Assembly (NCBI RefSeq): GCF_003751445.1
Contig: NZ_RJUU01000003.1
Span: forward strand, 930,001 to 994,000
From: Streptomyces sp. 840.1
Lineage (GTDB): Bacteria; Actinomycetota; Actinomycetes; Streptomycetales; Streptomycetaceae
Direction of reading: 5' to 3'
Length of the DNA stretch: 64,000 bases
Shown here: piece by piece, positions 1-7,905 of the stretch
Numbering within the stretch: position 1 is the stretch's first letter
Layout of the letters: each line of letters begins with the position of its first letter
Position numbers and translations under genes: made by a program
Notes under the pieces: generated by a model
What the model was told of the DNA's origin: nothing
The model's input: the letters and a program-made list of their open reading frames with translations, nothing else
Database searches by the model: none

Positions 1-1551
1 ATCGCGGACGGGAAGGTGGCCTGCCTCGGCTCGACCGGGATCGCCTCGGACGTGGTCCGCAGTGCGAGCGGGCGCCCGCGGATCCAGGTGGTGGGCAACG
101 ACCCCGACCGCCTCCTGGGAACGCGCTGTGCCACCGATGAACTGGACGTCCCGACCGCGACCGAGAAGAAGGCGCTGAAGGCCCTCAACCAGCTGGCCGA
201 CGCCTGTCTGAAGCGCCAGGACCGGGCCGGCGTCCACCTGAAGCTCGACCTGTCCTGGGGGCAGCCCCCGGAACCCATGCCGGCGGTTGCGGCCCCCAGC
301 AAGCAGCCGGACGAGTCGCCCACCCCCGTTCCGACCTACGCGCCCACCGAACCGCCCGGCGACCGTGACGCCCGTCCCTCGGCCGCCGTCGGCAACGGTG
401 AGGACGACCGGGCCATCGCCTCCTGCGTCGGCACCGCCCGCCGCGAACAGCTCGGCTCGTACGTCGCCTCGCCCGCCCTGCTGTTCATCGGTGACACCGG
501 CGGCACGACGGTGCCCGGTTTCGATCTCTCACCGGCGAACACCGCGAAGATCGCGGGCACGGCGGCTCTCGTCCTCGCCCTCACCGTCGGCGCGTCGGTG
601 CTCGTGGGTGCACGGCTCGTGCGCCCGCTGCGCGCGCTGACGGGCGCCGCCCAGCGGATGCGGGACGGCGAGGACAGCGTGCCGGTGCTGGTCGCCGCGG
701 ACACCGAGATCGGGCGGCTCGCCGCCACGTTCAACGACATGTCCGCCCACCGCGCCCGGCTGGAGGCCCAGCGCAAGGCCATGGTCAGCGATGTCGCCCA
801 TGAACTGCGCACCCCGCTCAGCAACATCCGGGGCTGGCTGGAGGCGGCGCAGGACGGAGTGGCCGACCCGGACCCGGCGTTCATCGCCTCGCTGCACGAG
901 GAGGCGGTGCAGTTGCAGCACATCATCGACGACCTCCAGGACCTGGCCCAGGCCGACGCGGGCGCGCTGCGGCTGCACGCCGGACCGGTACGCATCGCGG
1001 AGTTGCTCAGCCAGGTGGCCGCCGCGCACCAGGCCCGCGCCGAGACGGCCGGGGTCGCGCTGACGGTGCTGCCCGCACCCCCGGACCGCCCGGTCCCGGG
1101 GCTGACGGCCGATCCGGTCCGGCTGCGCCAGGCCATCGGCAACCTGGTCTCCAACGCCGTACGCCACACCCCGTCCGGCGGAAGCGTCACGCTGCGCCCG
1201 TACGGCTCCGAGTCCGGGGACGCGGTGCTGGTGGACGTCACCGACACGGGCAGTGGCATAGCGCCGGAGGATCTCGCCCATGTCTTCGACCGTTTCTGGC
1301 GCGGCGAGAAGTCCCGCAGCCGGCGTACGGGGGGCAGCGGGCTGGGCCTGGCGATCGTACGCAAGCTCACGGAGGCGCACGGCGGCACGGTCACGGCGGT
1401 GAGCGAGCCGGGGCAGGGGTCGGTGTTCACCCTCCGCCTTCCGGCCGACCGCGGGGATGCGGCCGGTGACGGCCCGCCGGAGGAACCTCCGCCCGCAGAC
1501 GTCGCCGCCCAGGGACCGGACCGTTCCGAGGGCGGCTCCGGACAGCCCTGA
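1..1551 (+). CDS. Sensor histidine kinase, 5' truncated by the window edge
   Basis: This is the membrane sensor of a two-component system. It autophosphorylates on a histidine and passes the phosphate to a response regulator that probably lies upstream, outside the window. The frame is open from base 1, so the true start and the first membrane helix are missing. Counting from base 16, an extracytoplasmic part rich in Pro and Thr leads to a membrane helix near residues 178-200 and a HAMP linker. The HisKA box follows (SDVAHELRTPLSN, His about 262), then the ATPase N box (NLVSNAVRHTP, about 376) and the G boxes DTGSGIAPED and GGSGLGLAIV. The tail after about residue 475 is Pro-rich and low complexity. 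The layout resembles BaeS/CseC-type kinases. The ligand cannot be inferred. Confidence 0.93.
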   Translation: MADGKVACLGSTGIASDVVRSASGRPRIQVVGNDPDRLLGTRCATDELDVPTATEKKALKALNQLADACLKRQDRAGVHLKLDLSWGQPPEPMPAVAAPSKQPDESPTPVPTYAPTEPPGDRDARPSAAVGNGEDDRAIASCVGTARREQLGSYVASPALLFIGDTGGTTVPGFDLSPANTAKIAGTAALVLALTVGASVLVGARLVRPLRALTGAAQRMRDGEDSVPVLVAADTEIGRLAATFNDMSAHRARLEAQRKAMVSDVAHELRTPLSNIRGWLEAAQDGVADPDPAFIASLHEEAVQLQHIIDDLQDLAQADAGALRLHAGPVRIAELLSQVAAAHQARAETAGVALTVLPAPPDRPVPGLTADPVRLRQAIGNLVSNAVRHTPSGGSVTLRPYGSESGDAVLVDVTDTGSGIAPEDLAHVFDRFWRGEKSRSRRTGGSGLGLAIVRKLTEAHGGTVTAVSEPGQGSVFTLRLPADRGDAAGDGPPEEPPPADVAAQGPDRSEGGSGQP

Positions 1552-1571
1552 TGCGATGAACACAGCGTCCT

Positions 1572-1598
1572 GACAGCTTCTTCATAACTCCCGGACAG
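1572..1598 (+). promoter_or_regulatory. GACAG direct repeat between kinase and secreted-protein gene
   Basis: Two GACAG pentamers, at 1572-1576 and 1594-1598, are spaced 22 bases apart, about two helical turns, in the 125-base gap before the small secreted protein gene. Direct repeats with such spacing are usual for OmpR-family response regulators. That this system's own regulator binds here is inference from position only. Confidence 0.25.
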
Positions 1599-1676
1599 CC
1601 TGTCGGCACGCCTCGCACCGCGGTGCGATTCCGCATCACGGAGCCGTCGAGGCCGTCCTGGAACGGAGCCATATCC

Positions 1677-2081
1677 ATGTCCCTGCGTTCGTCCTTGCGT
1701 ACCGCCGTCCTCGCCGCCGTGGTGGCCGGCGCGGTCTGTGTCCCCGCCACCTCGGCCTTCGCCGACTCCTCCCCCGCCCCCACCAAGGCCGCCACCCCCT
1801 CGGAGGCCCCCTCGGAGGCCCCCTCGGTCGCCCCCGCCCCCGCCTCCGCCGTGCCCACCAAGGCCCCGCGCGGCGGAGTCGCCGCGGGCGACAGCCCCGC
1901 ACCGGCGCCCGCGGTCCGGTCCGCGAGCACGCCTCGCGGCGGAGTCGCGGCGGGCGAGCGCCCGACCGGCACCGGCGACAACACCGCCGCCGTCACGGGG
2001 TCCGCCGTGGCGGCCCTCCTGGTCGCGGGCGCCGGAACGGTCGTCCTGCGACGCCGCTCCACCGGCCGCCGCAACGGCTGA
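1677..2081 (+). CDS. Small secreted, C-terminally membrane-anchored protein
   Basis: This is a 134-aa protein of unknown function. The ATG at 1677 is chosen because GGAG lies 8 bases upstream and an ideal signal peptide starts there, with a cleavage site after SAFA at about residue 30. The mature part is low-complexity Ala/Pro/Ser and holds two copies of the motif PRGGVAAG about 25 residues apart. It ends in a hydrophobic stretch (VAALLVAGAGTVVL) and an Arg-rich tail (RRRSTGRRNG). This is the layout of a sortase substrate, and the next gene encodes a sortase. However, no LPXTG or LAXTG motif is present; the closest sequence is RPTGTG before the hydrophobic stretch. It could be a surface protein anchored by the helix alone. 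Confidence 0.75.
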   Translation: MSLRSSLRTAVLAAVVAGAVCVPATSAFADSSPAPTKAATPSEAPSEAPSVAPAPASAVPTKAPRGGVAAGDSPAPAPAVRSASTPRGGVAAGERPTGTGDNTAAVTGSAVAALLVAGAGTVVLRRRSTGRRNG

Positions 2082-2172
2082 CCAACCCTCAGCCGAAAGA
2101 GCCGACAGTGGCGCCGTCCCGCATCGGGGCGGCGCCACTGCCGTCGGCCGATCTCTCCTGGAGCCCGTCCTC

Positions 2173-2847
2173 ATGTCCCGCACGCCCCAGTTCCTCCGGC
2201 GCACCGCACTGCCGGTGTACGCCTGCCTCGCGCTGACCGCACTGACCTCGCTGACCGGCTGCTCCGACGCCTCCCCGGCGAAGTCCCCGGCCCGGAGCGC
2301 CGGCTCGTCCGCGACGACCGGAAGTCCCTCGCCCGGCCCGGCAACCGCGTCCGGCCCCTCGTCCCCATCCGGATCCGAGGCCGGCTCCACATCCGCGAAG
2401 CCCGCCTCGCCGCCCGTCCGTGTCTCCATCCCCTCCCTCGGCATCGACAGCGCGGTCATGCGCCTCGGGCTCAACGCCGACGGCACGGTCGAGGTGCCGC
2501 CCGCCGACAAGGGCATGACGGTCGGCTGGTACACCGGCGGCTCCGTACCCGGCCGGCCGGGCCCCGCCGTGCTGATCGGCCACAACGACACCCGCTTCGG
2601 CCGAGCCGTGTTCCATGACCTCAAGAAGATCGCCAAGGGCGCGGACATCGCCGTCCGCGACAAGCGTGGCACCGAGATCCACTTCCAGGTCACCGGCCGG
2701 GAGACGGCGAGCAAGAAGGCGTTCCCGACCTCGCGGGTCTACGGCAGGACCGAGGCGCGCGCGCTGCGGCTGATCACCTGCGACGGCGCGTTCGACGCCG
2801 CGGGCCACCCCGTGGACAACCTCATCGTGTACGCCGAGAGGAAGTGA
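2173..2847 (+). CDS. Class F sortase, predicted lipoprotein
   Basis: This 224-aa extracytoplasmic sortase is a cysteine transpeptidase that would attach or process surface proteins. The ATG at 2173 gives a signal peptide ending in a lipobox-like LTGC near residue 30, then a Ser/Pro/Ala linker and the catalytic domain from about residue 80. The catalytic histidine is in LIGHNDT, the cysteine in LITCDG and the arginine in VYAER close to the C-terminus. The order His-Cys-Arg and the short domain fit the actinobacterial class F (class E-like) group. A lipid anchor in place of the usual transmembrane helix is somewhat unusual. It follows the small secreted protein gene by 91 bases, so that protein is the obvious candidate partner. 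Confidence 0.85.
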   Translation: MSRTPQFLRRTALPVYACLALTALTSLTGCSDASPAKSPARSAGSSATTGSPSPGPATASGPSSPSGSEAGSTSAKPASPPVRVSIPSLGIDSAVMRLGLNADGTVEVPPADKGMTVGWYTGGSVPGRPGPAVLIGHNDTRFGRAVFHDLKKIAKGADIAVRDKRGTEIHFQVTGRETASKKAFPTSRVYGRTEARALRLITCDGAFDAAGHPVDNLIVYAERK

Positions 2848-2934
2848 CGGGCAACCGAAGGCGGAGGTGACAGCTGCCCCGGCAGGCGGGCACCTGATGG
2901 ACGGCTGCGGGCAGGGATCCCGGCACCTGCCGTC

Positions 2935-2946
2935 TACCCACGGGTA
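2935..2946. promoter_or_regulatory. TACCC-AC-GGGTA palindrome upstream of the sphingomyelinase gene
   Basis: A 12-base inverted repeat (TACCCACGGGTA) sits 69 bases before the chosen start of the phosphodiesterase gene. It is short but AT-richer than its surroundings and lies where a repressor or activator would act. TetR-type operators of this general form are common near lipid genes in Streptomyces. No regulator gene is adjacent, so the role is a guess. Confidence 0.25.
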
Positions 2947-3014
2947 ACTCCCCCTGCTTTCATGGGTCCCAGCATTCGCCCGCCCCCATGCAGCAGCAGA
3001 CTCAGGAGTACCCC

Positions 3015-3995
3015 GTGCCGCACTCCGCACTCCGCCGCGTCTCCGGCGTGACCCTGTCCGCCGTGCTCACCGCCGCCGCACTCGTGGCCGTCGCACCTCG
3101 GGCGTCGGCCTCGGACACCCCGCCACTGCGGGTGCTCACGTACAACACGTTCCTGATGAGCACGAACCTCTACCCGAACTGGGGGCAGGCGCACCGGGCC
3201 GCCGAGATACCGAAGGCCGGCTTCTTCCGGGGCAACGACGTCGTCGTACTGGAGGAAGCGTTCGACAACAGCGCCTCGGACGCCCTGACCCGTAACGCCT
3301 CCGGCCAATACCCGTACCACACACCGGTGGTGGGCCGGAGCCGGAGCGGCTGGGATGCCACCAGCGGCGCCTACTCGGCCACCACGCCGGAGGACGGCGG
3401 CGTCACGATCCTGAGCAAATGGCCGGTCGTCCGCCAGGAGCAGCACATCTACCAGGACGCCTGCGGCAGCGACTGGTGGTCCAACAAGGGCTTCGCGTAT
3501 GCCGAGTTGAACGTCAACGGTGCGCGTGTTCACGTGGTGGGCACGCACACCCAGTCGACCGATCCGGGCTGTGCATCGGGCGAGGCTGCCGAGATCCGGG
3601 CTCGGCAGTTCCGCCGGATCGACGCGTTCCTCGACGCGAAGAACATCCCCGCCTCGGAACAGGTCATCGTGGCGGGCGACCTCAACGTGGACTCCCGCTC
3701 GCCCGAGTACGCCACCATGCTCGCGAACGCCGGACTGACCGCTGCGGACTCCCGCACCGGGCACCCCTACTCGTTCGACACCCAGGACAACTCGATCGCA
3801 TCCGAGCGCTACCCCGACGATCCCCGCGAGGACCTCGACCACGTCCTGCACCGCACCGGGCACGCGAAGCCGTCGGGATGGACGAACGAGGTGATCAAGG
3901 AGGAGAGCGCGCCGTGGACGGTGTCGAGCTGGGGGACGGACTACACGTACACGAACCTCTCCGACCACTACCCCCTGGTGGCGTCGGGCCAGTAG
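3015..3995 (+). CDS. Secreted sphingomyelinase-like phosphodiesterase (EEP superfamily)
   Basis: A 326-aa secreted enzyme of the endonuclease/exonuclease/phosphatase fold, most like bacterial neutral sphingomyelinases (phospholipase C-type cleavage of sphingomyelin). The GTG at 3015 is preferred over an in-frame ATG at 2988 because AGGAG ends 6 bases before it and the signal peptide then begins cleanly; cleavage is expected after ASA near residue 34. Fold motifs are seen in order: LTYNTFL (metal-binding Asn), VVVLEEAFD (metal-binding Glu), HTQSTDPGC, GDLNVD (catalytic Asp/Asn), DLDHVL and SDHYPL (catalytic Asp-His). The six-base match and the motif set are clear. The substrate could be another phosphodiester, and a Mg-dependent nuclease is the main alternative. 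Confidence 0.88.
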   Translation: MPHSALRRVSGVTLSAVLTAAALVAVAPRASASDTPPLRVLTYNTFLMSTNLYPNWGQAHRAAEIPKAGFFRGNDVVVLEEAFDNSASDALTRNASGQYPYHTPVVGRSRSGWDATSGAYSATTPEDGGVTILSKWPVVRQEQHIYQDACGSDWWSNKGFAYAELNVNGARVHVVGTHTQSTDPGCASGEAAEIRARQFRRIDAFLDAKNIPASEQVIVAGDLNVDSRSPEYATMLANAGLTAADSRTGHPYSFDTQDNSIASERYPDDPREDLDHVLHRTGHAKPSGWTNEVIKEESAPWTVSSWGTDYTYTNLSDHYPLVASGQ

Positions 3996-4122
3996 CCGGT
4001 GGTCGCGGCCGGTGACCGGTACGCGTGTACCGCGTGGCCCGGAGAGCCCGGCTCGCCGCCCCCGTCCGATCGGGCGACCATGGAGGTGAGGGGGCGGCCG
4101 GGCCAGGTACCGGGAGGCATCC

Positions 4123-5733
4123 GTGGCACACGCCCATTCCACCGACGTACTGATCGCGGGCGCGGGCCCGGTCGGGCTGAGCGCCACGGCCGGACTGCGC
4201 CGCCGCGGGGTGGCGTGCCGCCTGATCGACCGCCTGCCGGCCCGGCTCCCCTATGCCAAGGCGGTCGGTGTCCAGCCGCGCACGCTGGAGCTCTGGGACC
4301 GGATGGGCCTGGCCCGCACCGTGCTGGAGGCAGCCGTCCCGATGCGGGGCCAGCTCATCCGCGTCAACGGCCGCCAGGTGGCCAGAATGGACCTCGGGCT
4401 GCCGCCCGAGGTGCCGTACGGTTTCGCCGCCCTTCCCCAGTACGAGACCGAGCGCATCCTCGAGGAGTACGTCGCGGGCCTGGGCACGGCCGTCGAGCGC
4501 GGCACCGAACTTCTCGGGTTCACCCAGGACACGGACGGTGTCACGGCCCGGCTGCGCACCGCCTCCGGGGCGACCGAGGAGGTCCGGGCCGGCCATCTCA
4601 TCGGCTGCGACGGCGCGCACAGCGTCGTGCGCAAGGGGCTGGGGCTCGGCTTCGAGGGCGGGGCGTTCGCCGAGGAGTACATGCTGGCCGACGTCGAGAC
4701 CGACTGGGACCTGCCCCACGGCTACGGCCTGCGCTCCAGCCACACCGCCGAGGACGGCTCCACCGACGATCTGCTGGTCTGCATCCCGCTTCCGGGCACG
4801 GGCCGCTACCGGATGTCGATGCTCGTACCGCCCGAGCTCTCCGCCCGTCCGAAGAACCCGGCGCCGGGGACCGGCGAGGTGGCGCACGGGCTGGAGGGTG
4901 GGCGTACCCCGCAGCTCAGCGACATCCAGGCCGTCGTCGACCGTCTGGCGCCCGGTCCGGCGACCCTGTCCACGATGCGCTGGTCCTCCGTCTTCCGCAT
5001 CAGCCACCGCATCGTGGACCGCTACGGCGAGGGCCGGGTCTTCGTCGCCGGCGACGCCGCACACATCCACCCGCCGACCGGCGCCCAGGGCATGAACACC
5101 GGCATCCAGGACGCCTGCAACCTGGCCTGGAAGCTGGCCCTCGTCGTCCGGGGCGAGGCCGGACCCGCCCTGCTCACCACGTACGACGCCGAGCGCCGCC
5201 CGGTCGGTGAGGAGGTCGTCGGCCGCACCGTCCGGCACGCCACCCAGGGCATGGAGAACGACGCCGACGATCCGCAGACCCTGATGCTCCGCGAGGCCCA
5301 ACTGCTCGTCGGATACCGCGACGGCCCCCTGGCCGGCGCCCCGTACGGCCCGCCCGACGCACCGCAGCCCGGCGACCGGGCCCCGGACTGCGGCGGCCTG
5401 ACCGTCCCCATCGCCACCTACCCGCTGCGCCTGCTCGACGTCCTGCGCGAACACCCGGACCACGTACTGGTTCTGTACACGGAGGGGAGCACCGGCGCCG
5501 GAGCGGCGGACGCGGCCGGGATGCACACGGTCACCGTCCTCGGACGCGACGCCCCGGCGGACAGCCCTGGGTACCGCGACACGGCAGGCGAGTTCGCCCG
5601 GCTCTACCGCCCGGACGGGCCCACCGGTTTCGTCATACGCCCGGACGGACAGCTCGGCGCCCGCTTCCCGCTCTCCGATGTCTCCCGGGCCGTATCGGAT
5701 TACCTAGACGCCCTGTTCGCGGCGACCGACTGA
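4123..5733 (+). CDS. FAD-dependent aromatic monooxygenase (PheA/TfdB type)
   Basis: A 536-aa class A flavoprotein hydroxylase that would use NAD(P)H and O2 to hydroxylate an aromatic substrate. The GTG start is preceded by GGGAGG. Motifs are the dinucleotide-binding GAGPVGLSA at residues 12-20, the central CDGAHSVVR near 163 that contacts NAD(P)H and FAD, and GDAAHIHPP near 310 that binds the flavin ribityl chain, followed by GAQGMNTGIQDACNLAWKL. The C-terminal 130 residues have the thioredoxin-like dimerisation domain of phenol hydroxylases and polyketide oxygenases. It stands alone, so the substrate is unknown. Candidates are phenols, polyketide aromatics or rifamycin-type antibiotics. Confidence 0.87.
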   Translation: MAHAHSTDVLIAGAGPVGLSATAGLRRRGVACRLIDRLPARLPYAKAVGVQPRTLELWDRMGLARTVLEAAVPMRGQLIRVNGRQVARMDLGLPPEVPYGFAALPQYETERILEEYVAGLGTAVERGTELLGFTQDTDGVTARLRTASGATEEVRAGHLIGCDGAHSVVRKGLGLGFEGGAFAEEYMLADVETDWDLPHGYGLRSSHTAEDGSTDDLLVCIPLPGTGRYRMSMLVPPELSARPKNPAPGTGEVAHGLEGGRTPQLSDIQAVVDRLAPGPATLSTMRWSSVFRISHRIVDRYGEGRVFVAGDAAHIHPPTGAQGMNTGIQDACNLAWKLALVVRGEAGPALLTTYDAERRPVGEEVVGRTVRHATQGMENDADDPQTLMLREAQLLVGYRDGPLAGAPYGPPDAPQPGDRAPDCGGLTVPIATYPLRLLDVLREHPDHVLVLYTEGSTGAGAADAAGMHTVTVLGRDAPADSPGYRDTAGEFARLYRPDGPTGFVIRPDGQLGARFPLSDVSRAVSDYLDALFAATD

Positions 5734-5880
5734 CCGGTGCCGGCCGGACCGCACCCGCTTGCCGGAACCAGGAAGTCACCGGGGGCCGGGGCTGCCGGTC
5801 CCGCTTCTTGTTGCCTGGCGTTGCCGCGGCGCAAGCCGGCAGGGCGGGAGGACGTCTGTCGCGGGGCGAGGGGGGACGGT

Positions 5881-6500
5881 ATGAGGCAGGTGCCTGTGTT
5901 CCGGTGGGTGCTTGCGGTCGGCCTGGTGCTGATCGGCTGTTCGCTGGGTGCGCACTTCGCCGCGCCGGGCCTCCCCGAGCTGCGGCAGGTGCTGGGCCGG
6001 GGGCCGGGCCCCGGGCGGCCTGCCGGGCGATGGCCGCCGCGCGGCGGCTCTCCTAGCGGGCCGAGACCACCGCAGCGGTACTGGTCGACCCCCACCGGCC
6101 CGAGCCCCGCACCGCGGCTCTGCTGGTGGCCCTTCAGGTGCAGGCGGAGGGCGGGGCGGCGGCCCGGCGCACGGCGGAGACGGGAAGGCCCCTGGCCGAG
6201 CGGCTGGAGCCGCTGCTGGCCGACGCCGAGCCGTGCGGCGGATACCGGGAGATACTGCGTGCCGGACCGGACCGGCGCCGTCTCGCCCGGGAGTCCGTGG
6301 CGCTGCTGCGTCAGGAGCCGACCTCAGCCGCGCGGGACGGACTCGCGGAACGGTTCGCGCAGACGTCGGTGGATCTGCTGCGCGGCCAGAACAGTGACGC
6401 CGCCGGGCCGGCCGCGCGGGTGGACTTCGCGGCCCGCCCTGTGGAGTACCGGCGGGTGCTCGTGGCCGTCACGCGCCATGGCATCGTGACGGCCGAGTGA
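5881..6500 (+). pseudogene. Putative lipoprotein gene with an apparent frameshift
   Basis: Two pieces of good coding sequence lie in different frames. From the ATG at 5881, preceded by a G-rich ribosome site, frame 1 gives a signal peptide ending in the lipobox-like LIGC followed by SLGAHFAAPGLPELRQVL. From about 6057 to the TGA at 6498-6500, frame 3 has typical high-GC3 codon use and encodes a helical, Arg/Ala/Glu-rich region ending RRVLVAVTRHGIVTAE. A change of frame near 6000-6055, in a run of G and C, would join them into one protein of roughly 205 residues. Either the gene is broken or the G/C run holds a sequencing error. No family was recognised. Confidence 0.45.
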
Positions 6501-6536
6501 CCTGGCCGCTCCCGGCCGGGCCGTGTTGACGGGCTC

Positions 6537-6926
6537 TCAGAAGAAGACCCCGCAGCGCAGCAGCACGTTCGCGTACGGCCGCGCCTCTCCCGTACGCACC
6601 ACCAGGCGGGCGTCCGCCGTGAGCGCCTTGAGGGCGTCATGGGGTACGTGGGTGAGCCCCGGGAGGCGTTCGGTCAGGAGGCGCGACGCGTCCGGATTGG
6701 CCTCCCGGATCTCCTGCGCCGCCGTCGCGCCCTCCACCACCAGTTCGTCCAGCAGCCCGTCGAGCACCTGCGCGAACGACGGGATTCCCGCCAGGAAAGC
6801 GAGGTCGACGACACGGGGGCCCGGGGGGACGGGCATGCCGACGTCGCAGATCAGCACGCCGTCGCCGTGGCCCAACTCGGCCAGGGCGCCCGCGAGGTGA
6901 CGGTTGAGGATGCCTGACTTCTTCAC
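6537..6926 (-). CDS. rbsD: D-ribose pyranase
   Basis: A 129-aa enzyme that interconverts the pyranose and furanose forms of ribose so that ribokinase gets its furanose substrate. Start MKKSGILNRHLAGALAELGHGD is the family signature, with the catalytic His in LNRHLA. ICDVGMPVP and the C-terminal RTGEARPYANVLLRCGVFF are also typical, and the length is normal. It overlaps the ribokinase gene by 4 bases (ATGA), so it is translationally coupled as the last gene of the ribose operon. Confidence is high from sequence and context together. Confidence 0.96.
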   Translation of the reverse strand: MKKSGILNRHLAGALAELGHGDGVLICDVGMPVPPGPRVVDLAFLAGIPSFAQVLDGLLDELVVEGATAAQEIREANPDASRLLTERLPGLTHVPHDALKALTADARLVVRTGEARPYANVLLRCGVFF

Positions 6927-7852
6927 AGTGCGCCGATCTCTTCCGCTGTGGGGAAGGACGCCTGCGCGCCCTCCCTGGTGACCGCGGCCGCGCCGACCCT
7001 GACGGCGAGGGCGGTGGCCGCGGGGAGATCCTCGCCCAGACCGAGCCGCCAGGCCAGGGCCGCGGTGAACGCGTCGCCCGCGCCCGTCGTGTCGACCGCG
7101 TCGACCTCGGGGCTCGGGACCCGTACACAGTCGCCGGTACGGGTGTCGGCCGCCAGCGCACCGCCGGCGCCCAGGGTGATCACCACCGAGCGGGGGCCGA
7201 GTGCCGTGAGCGCCCGTGCCCAGGACTCGGGAGTGGCACCCGCGTCCCGGCCGAGGATCGAGCGCGCCTCGTGCTCGTTGACCACCAGGGGGTCGCAGGC
7301 CGCCAGCACTTCGGCGGGCAGCGGGGCGGGCGGGGACGGGTTGAGGACGAGGCGGGTTCCGGCGGGCAGGACGCGGGCCGTCTCGGCGACCGTCTCCAGG
7401 GGGATCTCCAGCTGGACGGAGACGACCCGGGCGGCGGCGAGGAGGGGGGCCGCCGCCCGGATGTCCTGGGGGGTGAGCCGTGCGTTGGCGCCCGGCGACA
7501 CGACAATGCTGTTGTCGCCCGTCGGGTCGACCGTGATCAGGGCGACCCCGGTGGGCGCTCCGCCGACGAGGACTCCGCCGGTGTCGACGCCCGCCGACCG
7601 CTGCGATTCGAGCAGCAGCCTGCCGTGCGCGTCGTCACCGACCCGGGCCAGCAGCGCCGTGCGGGCGCCGAGGCGGGCCGCGGCGACCGCCTGGTTGGCG
7701 CCCTTGCCGCCCGGGTGGACGGCGAGGTCGGAGCCGAGCACCGTCTCCCCCGGTGCCGGGCGCCGTTCGACGCCGACGACCAGGTCGGCGTTGGCCGAGC
7801 CGACGACCAGGAGGTCGTACCGGGCGGGACCGGAGTCCTCGTTCTCGTACAT
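6923..7852 (-). CDS. rbsK: Ribokinase (PfkB family)
   Basis: A 309-aa cytoplasmic kinase that makes ribose 5-phosphate from ribose and ATP. The first PfkB signature is visible as HPGGKGANQAVAAARLGA near residues 46-60. The second, DTTGAGDAFTAALAWRLG near 250, holds the anion hole and the catalytic base Asp. The N-terminal YDLLVVGSANADLVV is the usual first strand. It lies 53 bases downstream of the fused transporter gene and overlaps rbsD, which fixes the substrate as ribose more firmly than the kinase sequence alone would. Confidence 0.94.
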   Translation of the reverse strand: MYENEDSGPARYDLLVVGSANADLVVGVERRPAPGETVLGSDLAVHPGGKGANQAVAAARLGARTALLARVGDDAHGRLLLESQRSAGVDTGGVLVGGAPTGVALITVDPTGDNSIVVSPGANARLTPQDIRAAAPLLAAARVVSVQLEIPLETVAETARVLPAGTRLVLNPSPPAPLPAEVLAACDPLVVNEHEARSILGRDAGATPESWARALTALGPRSVVITLGAGGALAADTRTGDCVRVPSPEVDAVDTTGAGDAFTAALAWRLGLGEDLPAATALAVRVGAAAVTREGAQASFPTAEEIGAL

Positions 7853-7905
7853 CTGCTGCTACTGCCTTCCTTCCGTGGAGTACGTGGCCGGGGTGTGCTG
7901 CCCGG

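Noticed and set aside
2988..3014. ATG at 2988 as start of the sphingomyelinase-like gene
   Set aside because: It would place a polar MQQQTQEY lead before the signal peptide; the GTG at 3015 has AGGAG at the proper distance.
6490..6536. Terminator between the frameshifted gene and rbsD
   Set aside because: Only short imperfect GGCC-type pairing in 47 bases; not strong enough to report.
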